Below are positions 44,628-51,845 of a stretch of DNA of 64,000 nt, one piece after another. The notes below the pieces were generated by a model that saw only the letters and a program-made list of their open reading frames with translations, did not search any database and was not told the DNA's origin. Source of the DNA: an uncultured Vicinamibacterales bacterium. GTDB lineage: Bacteria; Acidobacteriota; Vicinamibacteria; Vicinamibacterales; UBA8438. The stretch's first letter is position 1; every line of letters starts with the position of its first letter. Location of the stretch: assembly GCA_958295905.1 (NCBI GenBank), contig OY282382.1, forward strand, positions 2,566,001 through 2,630,000. Direction: 5' to 3'. The translations under genes and the position numbers were made by a program.

Positions 44628-45289
44628 GCCGGTCTCCCGGCGGCCGGCGGCGGCACGGCGGCGACGCCGATCATGGCGTCGCGCGAGACCAGCCCGGCCA
44701 ACTCTTCCTCGGTCATGCCCTCGGCGCCGGGGGGGCGCCGGGGCAGCACGAGGTAGCGGATCTCCGCGGTGCTGTCCCACACCTGCACCGCGACGTCGTC
44801 GTCGAGCGCGAGGCCGAAGTCGCGGAGCACCGCGCGCGGCTCGATGACCGCACGGGCGCGGTACGCGTCGGACTTGTACCAGACCGGCGGCAGTCCGAGG
44901 GTCGGCCACGGATAGCAGGAGCAGAGCGTGCACACGACGAGGTTGTGCACCTCGGGGGTGTTCTCGACGACCACCATGTGCTCGCCCTGGGCGCCCCCGA
45001 ACCCGAGCTCGGCGATGGCCGCGGTCGCGTCGTCGAGCAGCCGGGCCTTGTAGGCGGGGTCGGTCCAGGCCCGCGCCACGACCCGGGCCCCGTTGCGGGG
45101 ACCGATGCGGTTCTCGTAGGCGTCGACGACCTCGTCGAGGGCGGCGGGGTCGACCATCTGCTTGTCGACGAGAATCGACTCGAGCGCGCGCACGCGCAAC
45201 GCGATGTCGTCGGGCACGACCTGGTGATCGTGAGGGTGCTCGTGGCCCGGCGCGTCCGCGCCGGCCGGGCCGTTCTCCGTTTCGGCCAT
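44624..45289 (-). CDS. Nitrile hydratase alpha subunit, cobalt-type
   Basis: 221 residues from ATG 45289 with AGGAG upstream. The metal-binding claw is [10 protein letters not shown]; Thr in CTLCSC marks the cobalt class (iron enzymes have CSLCSC), and the two later Cys are the ones oxidised to sulfinic and sulfenic acid. [20 protein letters not shown] and [16 protein letters not shown] are typical. The N-terminus is His/Asp-rich (GHEHPHDHQ), which may bind metal. First gene of the alpha-beta-accessory operon; no nitrilase or amidase gene is adjacent. Intracellular hydration of nitriles to amides. Confidence 0.94.
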   Translation of the reverse strand: MAETENGPAGADAPGHEHPHDHQVVPDDIALRVRALESILVDKQMVDPAALDEVVDAYENRIGPRNGARVVARAWTDPAYKARLLDDATAAIAELGFGGAQGEHMVVVENTPEVHNLVVCTLCSCYPWPTLGLPPVWYKSDAYRARAVIEPRAVLRDFGLALDDDVAVQVWDSTAEIRYLVLPRRPPGAEGMTEEELAGLVSRDAMIGVAAVPPPAAGRPA

Positions 45290-45416
45290 CTGTTGCGCTC
45301 CTGGCGTCGTGAGAACCGCGGCGGACGTCGCTTGGCTGATCCGGGCGCCGCGGGTCGAGACGAACGGGCGAACCCGGTACCCGCTCGACGCCGTCCGGTG
45401 ATGCGTCCAGCGCATT

Positions 45417-45470
45417 GCCACGACTAAAAATGGGGTGGCCGGGGGAACTCACCTTGAACCGAAAAGAGTC
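45417..45470. repeat. Short dispersed repeat, copy 2 (copy 1 at 24051-24104, opposite strand)
   Basis: GCCACGACTAAAAATGGGGT to AAGAGTCC. Lies in the 248-bp gap between the nitrile hydratase operon and the DUF4440 gene; no gene in that gap. Confidence 0.5.
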
Positions 45471-45537
45471 CCATTGCAGAAGAAACACATCGTTCGACTC
45501 AAGTCCCGTCTGTCTGAAGATTATGACAGGACAACCC

Positions 45538-45990
45538 CTAGCTGATCCGGGTGCTGTGGGTCGAGACGCACTGCCACCGGCCGCCGCGGCGCACCCACAC
45601 GTCGGTGTAGTTGAGCCGAATCTCGGCCTCCTGTCCCTGGCGGATGCCGACGATGCGCAGGGTGAACCGCACCACCGCGGTGGTCCCGAAGAAGTCGACC
45701 GTGAAGTCGTCCTGGACCGCCGAGACCACGCGCTGGTTGAAACTGGCGACGAACTCGAGCTCGCGCGCCTTGCCGCCGCGGCTGCCGTCGTCGTAGGTGG
45801 CGATGAACTCGTCGGCCAGCAGCCCCTCGATGAAGTCGACGTCCCGGCGGTAGATCGCGTCGTTCCACCCGCGCTCGAGTTCGATCAGGGTCTCGCGGGG
45901 CGACTGCGCCGATGGGGCGGCGGCGGGCGCCGCGGCGGCCAGACAGGCGGCGGCGAGCATCCAGGACAGCGTTCGGCGGCAGGGTCGCAT
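45538..45990 (-). CDS. Secreted SnoaL/NTF2-like (DUF4440) protein
   Basis: 150 residues from ATG 45990 with AAAGGA upstream. Signal peptide (LAAACLAAAAPAAAPSAQ), then a single cystatin-like alpha+beta domain: LIELERGWNDAIYRRDVDFI EGLLADEFIATYDDG, FFGTTAVVRFTLRIVG, DVWVRRGGRWQCVSTHSTRI. This matches DUF4440 in length and motif order (WxxA...D...L.D-F, W.CV..H). The family are small-molecule binding or isomerase-like proteins; the ligand is unknown. Confidence 0.85.
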   Translation of the reverse strand: MRPCRRTLSWMLAAACLAAAAPAAAPSAQSPRETLIELERGWNDAIYRRDVDFIEGLLADEFIATYDDGSRGGKARELEFVASFNQRVVSAVQDDFTVDFFGTTAVVRFTLRIVGIRQGQEAEIRLNYTDVWVRRGGRWQCVSTHSTRIS

Positions 45991-46216
45991 CGTCGGGGTC
46001 CTTTCGGGAGGGCGGCTTCGCCGCGGGCCGCGATGGTCTCACTTCGGCCGCGGGCTCTACAGCCCGGAAATCGTCGCCGGCGGCTCTGATTGCCGCCCAG
46101 CATCCTTTCGCAGTCGGCGCCTCGTTGCAGGAGTCCAGCGTCTCCCGGCGGGCGTCGGCGCCTCGCGCCCCCCGGCCGGCGTCAGCGTCTCCCGGCGGGA
46201 TGCGCGCCCTTACTAC

Positions 46217-46387
46217 GGATCGGCGCAAGAATAAACTTCCGGTTTTTGCTGCATCGATTTCGTGGCGCAGTTTCACTTCGGTCGCCTCCGTGCTGCGCAT
46301 CTGTCGCATTTTGGCGTCGATCCCATTGCGGCGCGATTGCGGCCTCTGATCTGAATGGAAGTTGTTTTTGCACGGACCCTACGGCGC
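46217..46387. repeat. About 170-bp MITE-like repeat, copy 1 (inverted copy at 48978-49136)
   Basis: GGATCGGCGCAAGAATAAAC, ATGCGCAGCAC-type CGCCTCCGTGCTGCGCATCT, GGCGTCGATCCCAT, TTGTTTTTGCACGGACCC. Ends are imperfect inverted repeats (GGATCGGCGCAAGAATAAAC against GGGTCCGTGCAAAAACAAC). It sits directly at the stop codon of the DUF1080 gene and its inverted partner lies beyond the other end of the same operon. Confidence 0.75.
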
Positions 46388-46580
46388 GGACTTCGCCAGA
46401 TCGCGGACCCAGATGTTGCGGTAGCTCACGTCGTTGCGGTGGTGGCGCATTTGGCGTCGATCCCATGACGGCGCGATTGCGGCCTCTGAATGGAAGTTGT
46501 TTTTGCGCGGACCCTACGGCGCTGACTTTGCCAGATCGCGGACCCAGATGTTGCGGTAGCTCACGTCGTTGCGGTGGTCC
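46312..46580. repeat. About 135-bp tandem duplication covering the end of the DUF1080 gene
   Basis: The stretch GGCGTCGATCCCAT...GGAAGTTGTTTTTGC...GACCCTACGGCG...TTGCGGTAGCTCACG occurs twice in tandem (about 46314-46445 and 46449-46577). Each unit joins the inner part of the MITE-like repeat to the last 60 bp of the DUF1080 gene including its stop, so a duplicate C-terminus lies just downstream of the gene. Confidence 0.85.
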
Positions 46581-47278
46581 TGCAGCATGATCGGGAGCCG
46601 GTCGGCGTGGGCCTCGTAGCGGGGCGCGCCCCGGAAGACGGTCGGTCCCTCCAGCGTCACGTGGTTCTGGACGAGCACGCCGTTGTGGAGCACCGTCAGC
46701 GTGGCGGGCTGATCGAGGGCGCCGCCGGCGGTGAACCGGGGGGCGGTGAAGACGATGTCGTAGGTCTGCCACTCGCCGGGGCCGCGCGAGGCGTTGACGA
46801 GGGGGATGTGCTGCTTGTAGACGCTGGCCGCCTGCCCGTTGACGTAGGTGGGGTTCTGCCAAGAGTCGAGCACCTGCACCTCGTAGAGGCCCATCAGGAA
46901 CACCCCGCTGTTGCCGCGGCCCTGGCTCTCGCCGACGATCTCGGTGGGGGTGCGCCACTCGACGTGGAGCTGCGCGTCGCCGAACCCCCGCTTCGTGGTC
47001 AGGCTGCCGGTGCCGGGACGCACGGTCATCGCGCCGTCGGCGACCGTCCACTGCGGCGCGCCGTCGCGGCCCCGCCATGCTGAGAGATCGGTGCCGTCGA
47101 ACAGCACGATGGCGTCGGACGGCGGCCCGCCGTGGCGGCCCGGGTCCACCATGACCGGCGCCGGCTTCCACACCTCGGTCTTCTCGGGCGGCGGCAACTC
47201 CTGGGCGGCCGTCGCCGCACCCGAGACGAGAAGGACGGCGGCGGGACGCGCGGCGCGCCGAAGGAACGATGTGGTCAT
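46514..47278 (-). CDS. Secreted DUF1080 (3-keto-disaccharide hydrolase-like) protein
   Basis: 254 residues from ATG 47278, GGGAG upstream. Signal peptide (AAVLLVSGAATAAQ). One concanavalin-like jelly-roll domain of the DUF1080 family: IVLFDGTDLSAWRGRDGAPQ WTVADGAMTV, DAQLHVEWRTPTEIVGESQG RGNSGVFLMGLYEVQVLDSW, ILPLQ-type ending LPIMLQDHRNDVSYRNIWVR. Family members cleave 3-keto-glucosides made by the Gfo/Idh/MocA oxidoreductases encoded next door (32 bp away, same strand), so the pair fits an oxidise-then-cleave route for disaccharides or glycosides. The last codons are repeated in the downstream tandem duplication. Confidence 0.9.
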   Translation of the reverse strand: MTTSFLRRAARPAAVLLVSGAATAAQELPPPEKTEVWKPAPVMVDPGRHGGPPSDAIVLFDGTDLSAWRGRDGAPQWTVADGAMTVRPGTGSLTTKRGFGDAQLHVEWRTPTEIVGESQGRGNSGVFLMGLYEVQVLDSWQNPTYVNGQAASVYKQHIPLVNASRGPGEWQTYDIVFTAPRFTAGGALDQPATLTVLHNGVLVQNHVTLEGPTVFRGAPRYEAHADRLPIMLQDHRNDVSYRNIWVRDLAKSAP

Positions 47279-47310
47279 GAGTCGTCTCCCGTGTCGGTGG
47301 CCGTCGCCGT

Positions 47311-48663
47311 TCAGACTTGCGGCGGCATCCAGGGGGCGCGGTACGGCGTCCGCAGCATCTTGTTGGCGGGGCTGTCGGGCCCGCCCTCGAACATCTGATT
47401 CTTCGCGTCCCAGACGACCTTGCCACCGGTGCGGAACGCGATGTTGCCGAGGTGGGCGTTCACCGCGGCGAGGCTCGCGACGTCGGCGTTGCAGACCGGC
47501 TGCTCGCGCGACCGCATGCAGGCGATGAAGTTTTCGGTGTGCTGGTCGAGCCCCCGCTCGGCCGGGTTCGCCGCCACGCGAGGCCGTCCGGGCATCTTGT
47601 AGCCGACCGGCCGCCGGTTCTCGAGCTTCTCCTCGGGGTAGAGCTCCCAGCCCCCGCGGTCGACCACGAGAGTGCCGTTGTTCCCGACGAACGCCACCCC
47701 GTGCGCCCGCTGGAACGGCCCGAGCTCGATGCCGGTGGCGTGCTCCCAGGTCATCAGGAAGTCGTCGAACTCGTAGAGGGCGGTCATGGTGTCGGGAGTC
47801 TCCTGGTCGTCGTCGGGATAGGCGAACTTGCCGCCGCTCGCGACCACGCTGCGCGGCGCCTCCGCCTGCATGCCCCAGAGCACGATGTCGATGATGTGGA
47901 CGCCCCAGTCGGTCATCAACCCGCCCGCGTAGTCCCAGAACCACCGGAAATTGAAATGGAACCGGTTCGGGTTGAACGGCCGCTTCGGTGCGGGACCGAG
48001 CCACCGGTCGTAGTCGACGCCCTCCGGCGGCTCGCTGTCGGGCACGTCGGGCACCGGGGGCAGCCAGTTCATGTAGGCCCACGCCCGCACGCTCCGGATG
48101 CGCCCGAGGGTCCCGCTGTGCACGAACGCGACCGCTTCGGTCCAGTGCGGCCCGCTGCGCTGCCACTGCCCGCATTGCACGACCCGGCCGTAATGGCGAG
48201 CGGCGGTGCTCATGACCTGGCACTCGTCGATCGAGTTGGCCAGCGGCTTCTCCACGTACACGTCCTTGCCGGCGGCGCAGGCGTCGACCATCTGCAGGCA
48301 GTGCCAGTGGTCGGGGGTCCCGATGACCACCGCGTCGAGGTCGCCGTTGTCCAGCAGCTCGCGGTGGTCGGCGTAGAGGGCCGGCCGCTTGCCGCCCATC
48401 GCTTCGAGGTCGCCGGCCCGCCGATCGAGCACGCTCGGGTCGACGTCGCAGAGGGCCGCGCACTCGACGCCCGGCTGCTTCAGCAGCGACCGCACGTTCG
48501 AGAAACCCATGCCGTTGACGCCGATGGCGCCGATGACGATTCGGTCGCTCGGGGCGACCGCCTGCCGGCCTGCGGCGTAGGCGGGCGGCGTCCACAGCGC
48601 GGCGCCCGCGCCCACGGCGCCGGTGGCGGAAGTCCGGAGGAAGCGGCGTCTCGACAAGCTCAT
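47311..48663 (-). CDS. Tat-exported Gfo/Idh/MocA oxidoreductase
   Basis: 450 residues from ATG 48663 with GGAGAG upstream. Twin-arginine signal (SLSRRRFLRTSATGAVGAG), then a Rossmann domain IVIGAIGVNGMGFSNVRSLL, VIGTPDHWHCLQMVDACAAG KDVYVEKPLANSIDE with the catalytic-motif EKP, and a C-terminal beta-sheet domain (FWDYAGGLMTDWGVHIIDIV LWGM; His in DWGVH is the usual active-site His). Oxidises sugar hydroxyls with bound NAD(P); pairs with the DUF1080 gene that follows in the operon. Periplasmic because of the Tat signal. Confidence 0.92.
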   Translation of the reverse strand: MSLSRRRFLRTSATGAVGAGAALWTPPAYAAGRQAVAPSDRIVIGAIGVNGMGFSNVRSLLKQPGVECAALCDVDPSVLDRRAGDLEAMGGKRPALYADHRELLDNGDLDAVVIGTPDHWHCLQMVDACAAGKDVYVEKPLANSIDECQVMSTAARHYGRVVQCGQWQRSGPHWTEAVAFVHSGTLGRIRSVRAWAYMNWLPPVPDVPDSEPPEGVDYDRWLGPAPKRPFNPNRFHFNFRWFWDYAGGLMTDWGVHIIDIVLWGMQAEAPRSVVASGGKFAYPDDDQETPDTMTALYEFDDFLMTWEHATGIELGPFQRAHGVAFVGNNGTLVVDRGGWELYPEEKLENRRPVGYKMPGRPRVAANPAERGLDQHTENFIACMRSREQPVCNADVASLAAVNAHLGNIAFRTGGKVVWDAKNQMFEGGPDSPANKMLRTPYRAPWMPPQV

Positions 48664-48765
48664 GGCGCTCTCCATCATCGAAGGGTCCACGTCGCGGCGA
48701 ACTGAGGCGCCAAGAATAATCCGTCGACCCGTGGCTTGTCATCCGGCCGCGCCCGGCAGGAGCAT

Positions 48766-48926
48766 CCCACGCTGACGGGCGTGACGGCTCACCCCCGATT
48801 CGAGGGGTCGCCACCGTCTTGCCGACCGGCCGGCGCCGCGTGAGACCCACGATTCCGCACGTCCGGAGCCCCGGGACCCGCCACGATTCCGCCTGCGCAC
48901 AGCGGTAGCGGAGCGTGGGATGGTCC
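48766..48926. repeat. About 170-bp dispersed repeat, copy 2 (copy 1 at 43226-43400)
   Basis: Same landmarks as copy 1 (GATTCGAGGGGTCGCCACCG through GGAGCGTGGGATGGTCCTG) with scattered substitutions. Confidence 0.8.
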
Positions 48927-48977
48927 TGCGCGCCCGGAGCAGCGGCGTCGGGCGCCTTGAAGACGTTGCCCTGCGAC

Positions 48978-49136
48978 TTTAGGGTCCGCGCAAAAACAAT
49001 TCCTTTCAGAGGCCGCAATCACGCCGTCATGGGATCGACGCCAAATGCGACAGATGCGCAGCATGGAGGCGGCCGAAGTGAACTGCGCCAAGAAACCGAA
49101 CAGCAAACCGGGAGTTTATTCTTGCGCCGATCCTTG
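48978..49136. repeat. About 160-bp MITE-like repeat, inverted copy (partner at 46217-46387)
   Basis: Reads GGGTCCGCGCAAAAACAATT, CGACGCCAAATGCGACAGAT, GCAGCATGGAGGCGGC and ends GTTTATTCTTGCGCCGATCC, the reverse complement of copy 1. With it, the element brackets the DUF1080/oxidoreductase operon in inverted orientation. Confidence 0.8.
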
Positions 49137-49193
49137 GTTCGTCATCCGGCTGCGTCCGATGTCTCGACGCCCCGGCGAACGCGGGATGGGCGC

Positions 49194-49430
49194 TTGTCAT
49201 CCGCCGCGCCCGGGTCGTGGTCCGGTGGCCGGGATCGGCGCTGGGAGCGATCCGGTTCCGGCACCCCGAGCGGGCGGGCCTTCCTTCCTCGGGCGGAAAC
49301 GCGTTCGTCTTGTCATCCGCCACGTCCGGGTCGCGGTCTGGTTGCCGGGATCGGCGCTGGGAGCGGTCCGGTTCCGGCACCCCGAGCGGGCCGGCCTTCC
49401 TCCCGCGGCACGCGTTCGTCCTCCCGCGAT
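49194..49430. repeat. About 118-bp tandem repeat, two copies
   Basis: CTTGTCATCCGCC...GGGTCG...TGGCCGGGATCGGCGCTGGG...GGTTCCGGCACCCCGAGCGGG...GCGTTCGTC occurs at about 49194 and 49312. Non-coding, upstream of the isomerase gene. Confidence 0.8.
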
Positions 49431-49536
49431 CGGCTGCCGCGGCGGCGCCTGTGATATGACAATGCCGCGCGGCGCAACGGCGTCCGCAAGTGCGCGCGGC
49501 CGGTTCCCGCCGCGGCGGAAGGAGACGAGGCGAACG

Positions 49537-50526
49537 ATGGCGCGAAAGGTAACGCTGTTCACAGGACAATGGGCCGACCTGCCGCTGGCCGAGCTGGCCC
49601 CGAAGGCGAAGCGGTTCGGGTTCGACGGGCTGGAGCTGGCGTGCTGGGGAGACCACCTGGACGTCGACCGCGCCGCCGCCGACCAAGCCTACTGCGACGG
49701 GCGCCACGCCCTGCTGGCCGAGCACGGGCTGGGCTGCTGGGCGATCTCGCACCACCTCGCCGGCCAGCTCGTCTGCGACCCGAACGACGCCCGGTCCGAC
49801 GCGTTCGCCCCCGAGGCGGTGCGCGGCGACCCCGAGGCGAAGCGGGCGTGGGCCATCAAGACCATGAAGAACACCGCCCGCGCCGCCCGCAACCTCGGGC
49901 TGAAGGTGGTGTGCGGGTTCACGGGATCGCCCATCTGGCACCTGCTCTACTCTTTTCCGCCGGTGCCCGAGGAGACCATCGAGGCCGGCTACCGGCGCTT
50001 CGCCGAGCTGTGGCATCCGATTCTCGACGTGTTCGACGAGTGCGGGGTCCGGTTCGCCCTCGAGGCGCATCCCACCGAGATCGCGTTCGACATCGTCAGC
50101 GCCCATCGGGCCCTCGACGCGGTCGGCCGGCGCGAGGCGTTCGGCTTCAACTTCGACCCCAGCCATCTTCAGTGGCAGGGGATGGAGCCGGCCCGGTTCA
50201 TCGCCGAGTTCCCGGACCGCATCTACCACGTGCACATGAAGGACGCCGCCGTCACCCTCGACGGCCGCACCGGGTTGCTCTCGTCCCACCTGCCGTTCGG
50301 GGCGGCGGACCGGGGCTGGGACTTCCGCTCGGTGGGACGGGGCGACGTCGACTTCGAGGCGATCATCCGGGCCCTGAACCGCATCGGCTACCACGGGCCG
50401 CTCTCGGTCGAATGGGAAGACTCGGGCATGGACCGCGGGCACGGGGCCCGCGAGTCGTGCGAGTACGTCAAGGACGCCGACTTCGAGCCGTCGGCGGTGG
50501 CGTTCGACGCCGCGTTCGAGGAGTAA
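49537..50526 (+). CDS. Sugar phosphate isomerase/epimerase (TIM-barrel, AP-endonuclease-2 fold)
   Basis: 329 residues from ATG 49537 (AAGGAGACGAGG upstream). TIM barrel of the xylose-isomerase-like group: [59 protein letters not shown] (metal-ligand Glu), [13 protein letters not shown] (His), [26 protein letters not shown] (Glu). Family members interconvert keto and aldo sugars or inositol derivatives; with the flanking Gfo/Idh/MocA genes the likely role is processing of oxidised sugar or inositol. Cytosolic, no signal. Confidence 0.9.
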   Translation: MARKVTLFTGQWADLPLAELAPKAKRFGFDGLELACWGDHLDVDRAAADQAYCDGRHALLAEHGLGCWAISHHLAGQLVCDPNDARSDAFAPEAVRGDPEAKRAWAIKTMKNTARAARNLGLKVVCGFTGSPIWHLLYSFPPVPEETIEAGYRRFAELWHPILDVFDECGVRFALEAHPTEIAFDIVSAHRALDAVGRREAFGFNFDPSHLQWQGMEPARFIAEFPDRIYHVHMKDAAVTLDGRTGLLSSHLPFGAADRGWDFRSVGRGDVDFEAIIRALNRIGYHGPLSVEWEDSGMDRGHGARESCEYVKDADFEPSAVAFDAAFEE

Positions 50527-50593
50527 GCCGCATTCGCCCTGCAGTCCGTGGTATATGACACGTAACGGAACAAGATTCCGCCACCAGGCTCGG

Positions 50594-51469
50594 ATGCGCA
50601 TTCTCTTCTGGAATACCGGCAGACGTCCCGTCGTCGAGCTGCTCAGAGACGTCTGCCGCCGTCGGGACCTGGACGTTCTCGTCCTTGCCGAGACCGCCGA
50701 TCCGATGGAGCGTCTCGTCTCGCAGTTGAACAGGGACGCGGAACAGGTCTACTTTGCCGCGCCGGATCCGCTGGCGAAGTCGGTCAGGCGGCCGTTGCGC
50801 ATACTGACCCGCCTTTCCGGAGATCGCGTGAGGGCCGTTCTGGACAGCGATGGTGTCACGGTGAAACAGGTGTCTCCCATCATCGGGCCGGATTTCACCC
50901 TTGTCGCCGTGCATCTTCGCAGCAAGTTGTTTCGGGACGAGGACGATCAAGTCTTCGGGGCCGGGTACATCAACCGGGAAATCGAAGAGGCCGAGCGCCA
51001 AGTGGGCCACCGCAGGACTCTCGTCATCGGTGACTTCAACATGAACCCCTTCGAGCGCGGACTGGTGAATTTCGACTGCTTTCACGCGGTGATGTCGCGG
51101 GATACGGCGCGGCGACGATCACGCAGGTCCGCCGGCCGCGAGCGACGTTTCTTCTACAACCCGATGTGGAATCACTTCGGCGATCGTTCTCCGAGTCCTC
51201 CCGGGTTCTACTATCGCAGACGTTCCGGACAAACCGAGTATTTCTGGCACCTGTTCGACCAGGTCCTGCTTCGACCGGAGCTGCTCGACTACTTCATGGA
51301 CGATGGTCTTGAAGTTCTCACGCGGATTGGGCGGCAGTCGCTCGTGAATCAACACGGCATCCCTGATCCCAATGTGGGATCCGATCACTTGCCGCTGTTT
51401 CTCGACTTGTCGATAGAGAGGGGAGTTCTGCATGGCAGCGCCCAACCCATGGCTCAAGCTGAAGGATGA
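50594..51469 (+). CDS. Endonuclease/exonuclease/phosphatase (EEP) family protein
   Basis: 291 residues from ATG 50594 (50555 also in frame; neither has a strong ribosome site). EEP fold: MRILFWNTGRRPVVELLRDV, DVLVLAETADP (Glu ligand), FTLVAVHLRSK, RTLVIGDFNMNPFERGL (GDFN), and SDHLPLFLDLS with the catalytic His-Asp pair. A basic stretch (SRDTARRRSRRSAGRERRFF) precedes NPMWNHFGD. Members cleave nucleic acids or phospholipids. Its 3' end overlaps the next small gene by 38 bp, so they are a coupled pair. Base composition is lower in GC than the neighbouring sugar genes and the pair splits them, which suggests insertion of a cassette. Defence-related function is a possibility, not shown. Confidence 0.85.
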   Translation: MRILFWNTGRRPVVELLRDVCRRRDLDVLVLAETADPMERLVSQLNRDAEQVYFAAPDPLAKSVRRPLRILTRLSGDRVRAVLDSDGVTVKQVSPIIGPDFTLVAVHLRSKLFRDEDDQVFGAGYINREIEEAERQVGHRRTLVIGDFNMNPFERGLVNFDCFHAVMSRDTARRRSRRSAGRERRFFYNPMWNHFGDRSPSPPGFYYRRRSGQTEYFWHLFDQVLLRPELLDYFMDDGLEVLTRIGRQSLVNQHGIPDPNVGSDHLPLFLDLSIERGVLHGSAQPMAQAEG

Positions 51470-51845
51470 AGCGTCCAAGATCCGGACGCCCGTTCTGGTT
51501 CTCAACACGCAGGCGGATATGTTGCATGAGGCTACCGATGGACTGATCAGAGGAAGTGCTGAAGTCGCGGGAGGACCGGGCCCAGTGGGAACGATCGTCG
51601 CGTTCAGGGTCCATGTTCCGACGTTGAACAACTACGTGGTCACGCTGTTTCGTGTGAGGCAACCGGTCACCCAGTATCCCGCCACGCTGATGCCGGAATG
51701 GGGCGAGGGTACTGGTCCCGTCACGTGCGAGGACGACGTGCAGCTTGAAGAGGCCGTAGTCGCCTATTGCGGAGGGGCCGCCGTCCAGGAGGTCGTCACG
51801 GGTCTGTTGGCGCAGGCGCGTCAGGCGATGGGTGAAGCCACGTGA
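51432..51845 (+). CDS. Small protein coupled to the EEP nuclease, unknown
   Basis: 137 residues: MAAPNPWLKLKDEASKIRTP VLVLNTQADMLHEATDGLIR, then IVAFRVHVPTLNNYVVTLFR and PVTCEDDVQLEEAVVAYCGG. Soluble, no signal, no recognised domain. The first 40 residues are helical and the centre looks beta-rich. It overlaps the EEP gene and, by GTGA, the next oxidoreductase. Candidate regulator, inhibitor or specificity partner of the nuclease; inferred from gene order only. Confidence 0.65.
   Translation: MAAPNPWLKLKDEASKIRTPVLVLNTQADMLHEATDGLIRGSAEVAGGPGPVGTIVAFRVHVPTLNNYVVTLFRVRQPVTQYPATLMPEWGEGTGPVTCEDDVQLEEAVVAYCGGAAVQEVVTGLLAQARQAMGEAT

Larger units (their letters stand above)
48664..49536. other. 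Repeat-rich intergenic region, no gene
   Basis: 873 bp between divergent sugar genes. Holds copy 2 of the 170-bp dispersed repeat (48766-48926), an inverted copy of the MITE-like repeat (48978-49136), and a roughly 118-bp tandem repeat (49194-49430). No coherent gene. Confidence 0.6.

Noticed and set aside
41975-45427. A 1150-codon open frame on the plus strand
   Set aside because: Antisense to threonine aldolase and nitrile hydratase; no motif, biased composition.
46217-49136. Composite mobile element around the DUF1080 operon
   Set aside because: The bracketing repeats are inverted and MITE-like, but no matching outer duplications were found, so only a finding of interest is reported.
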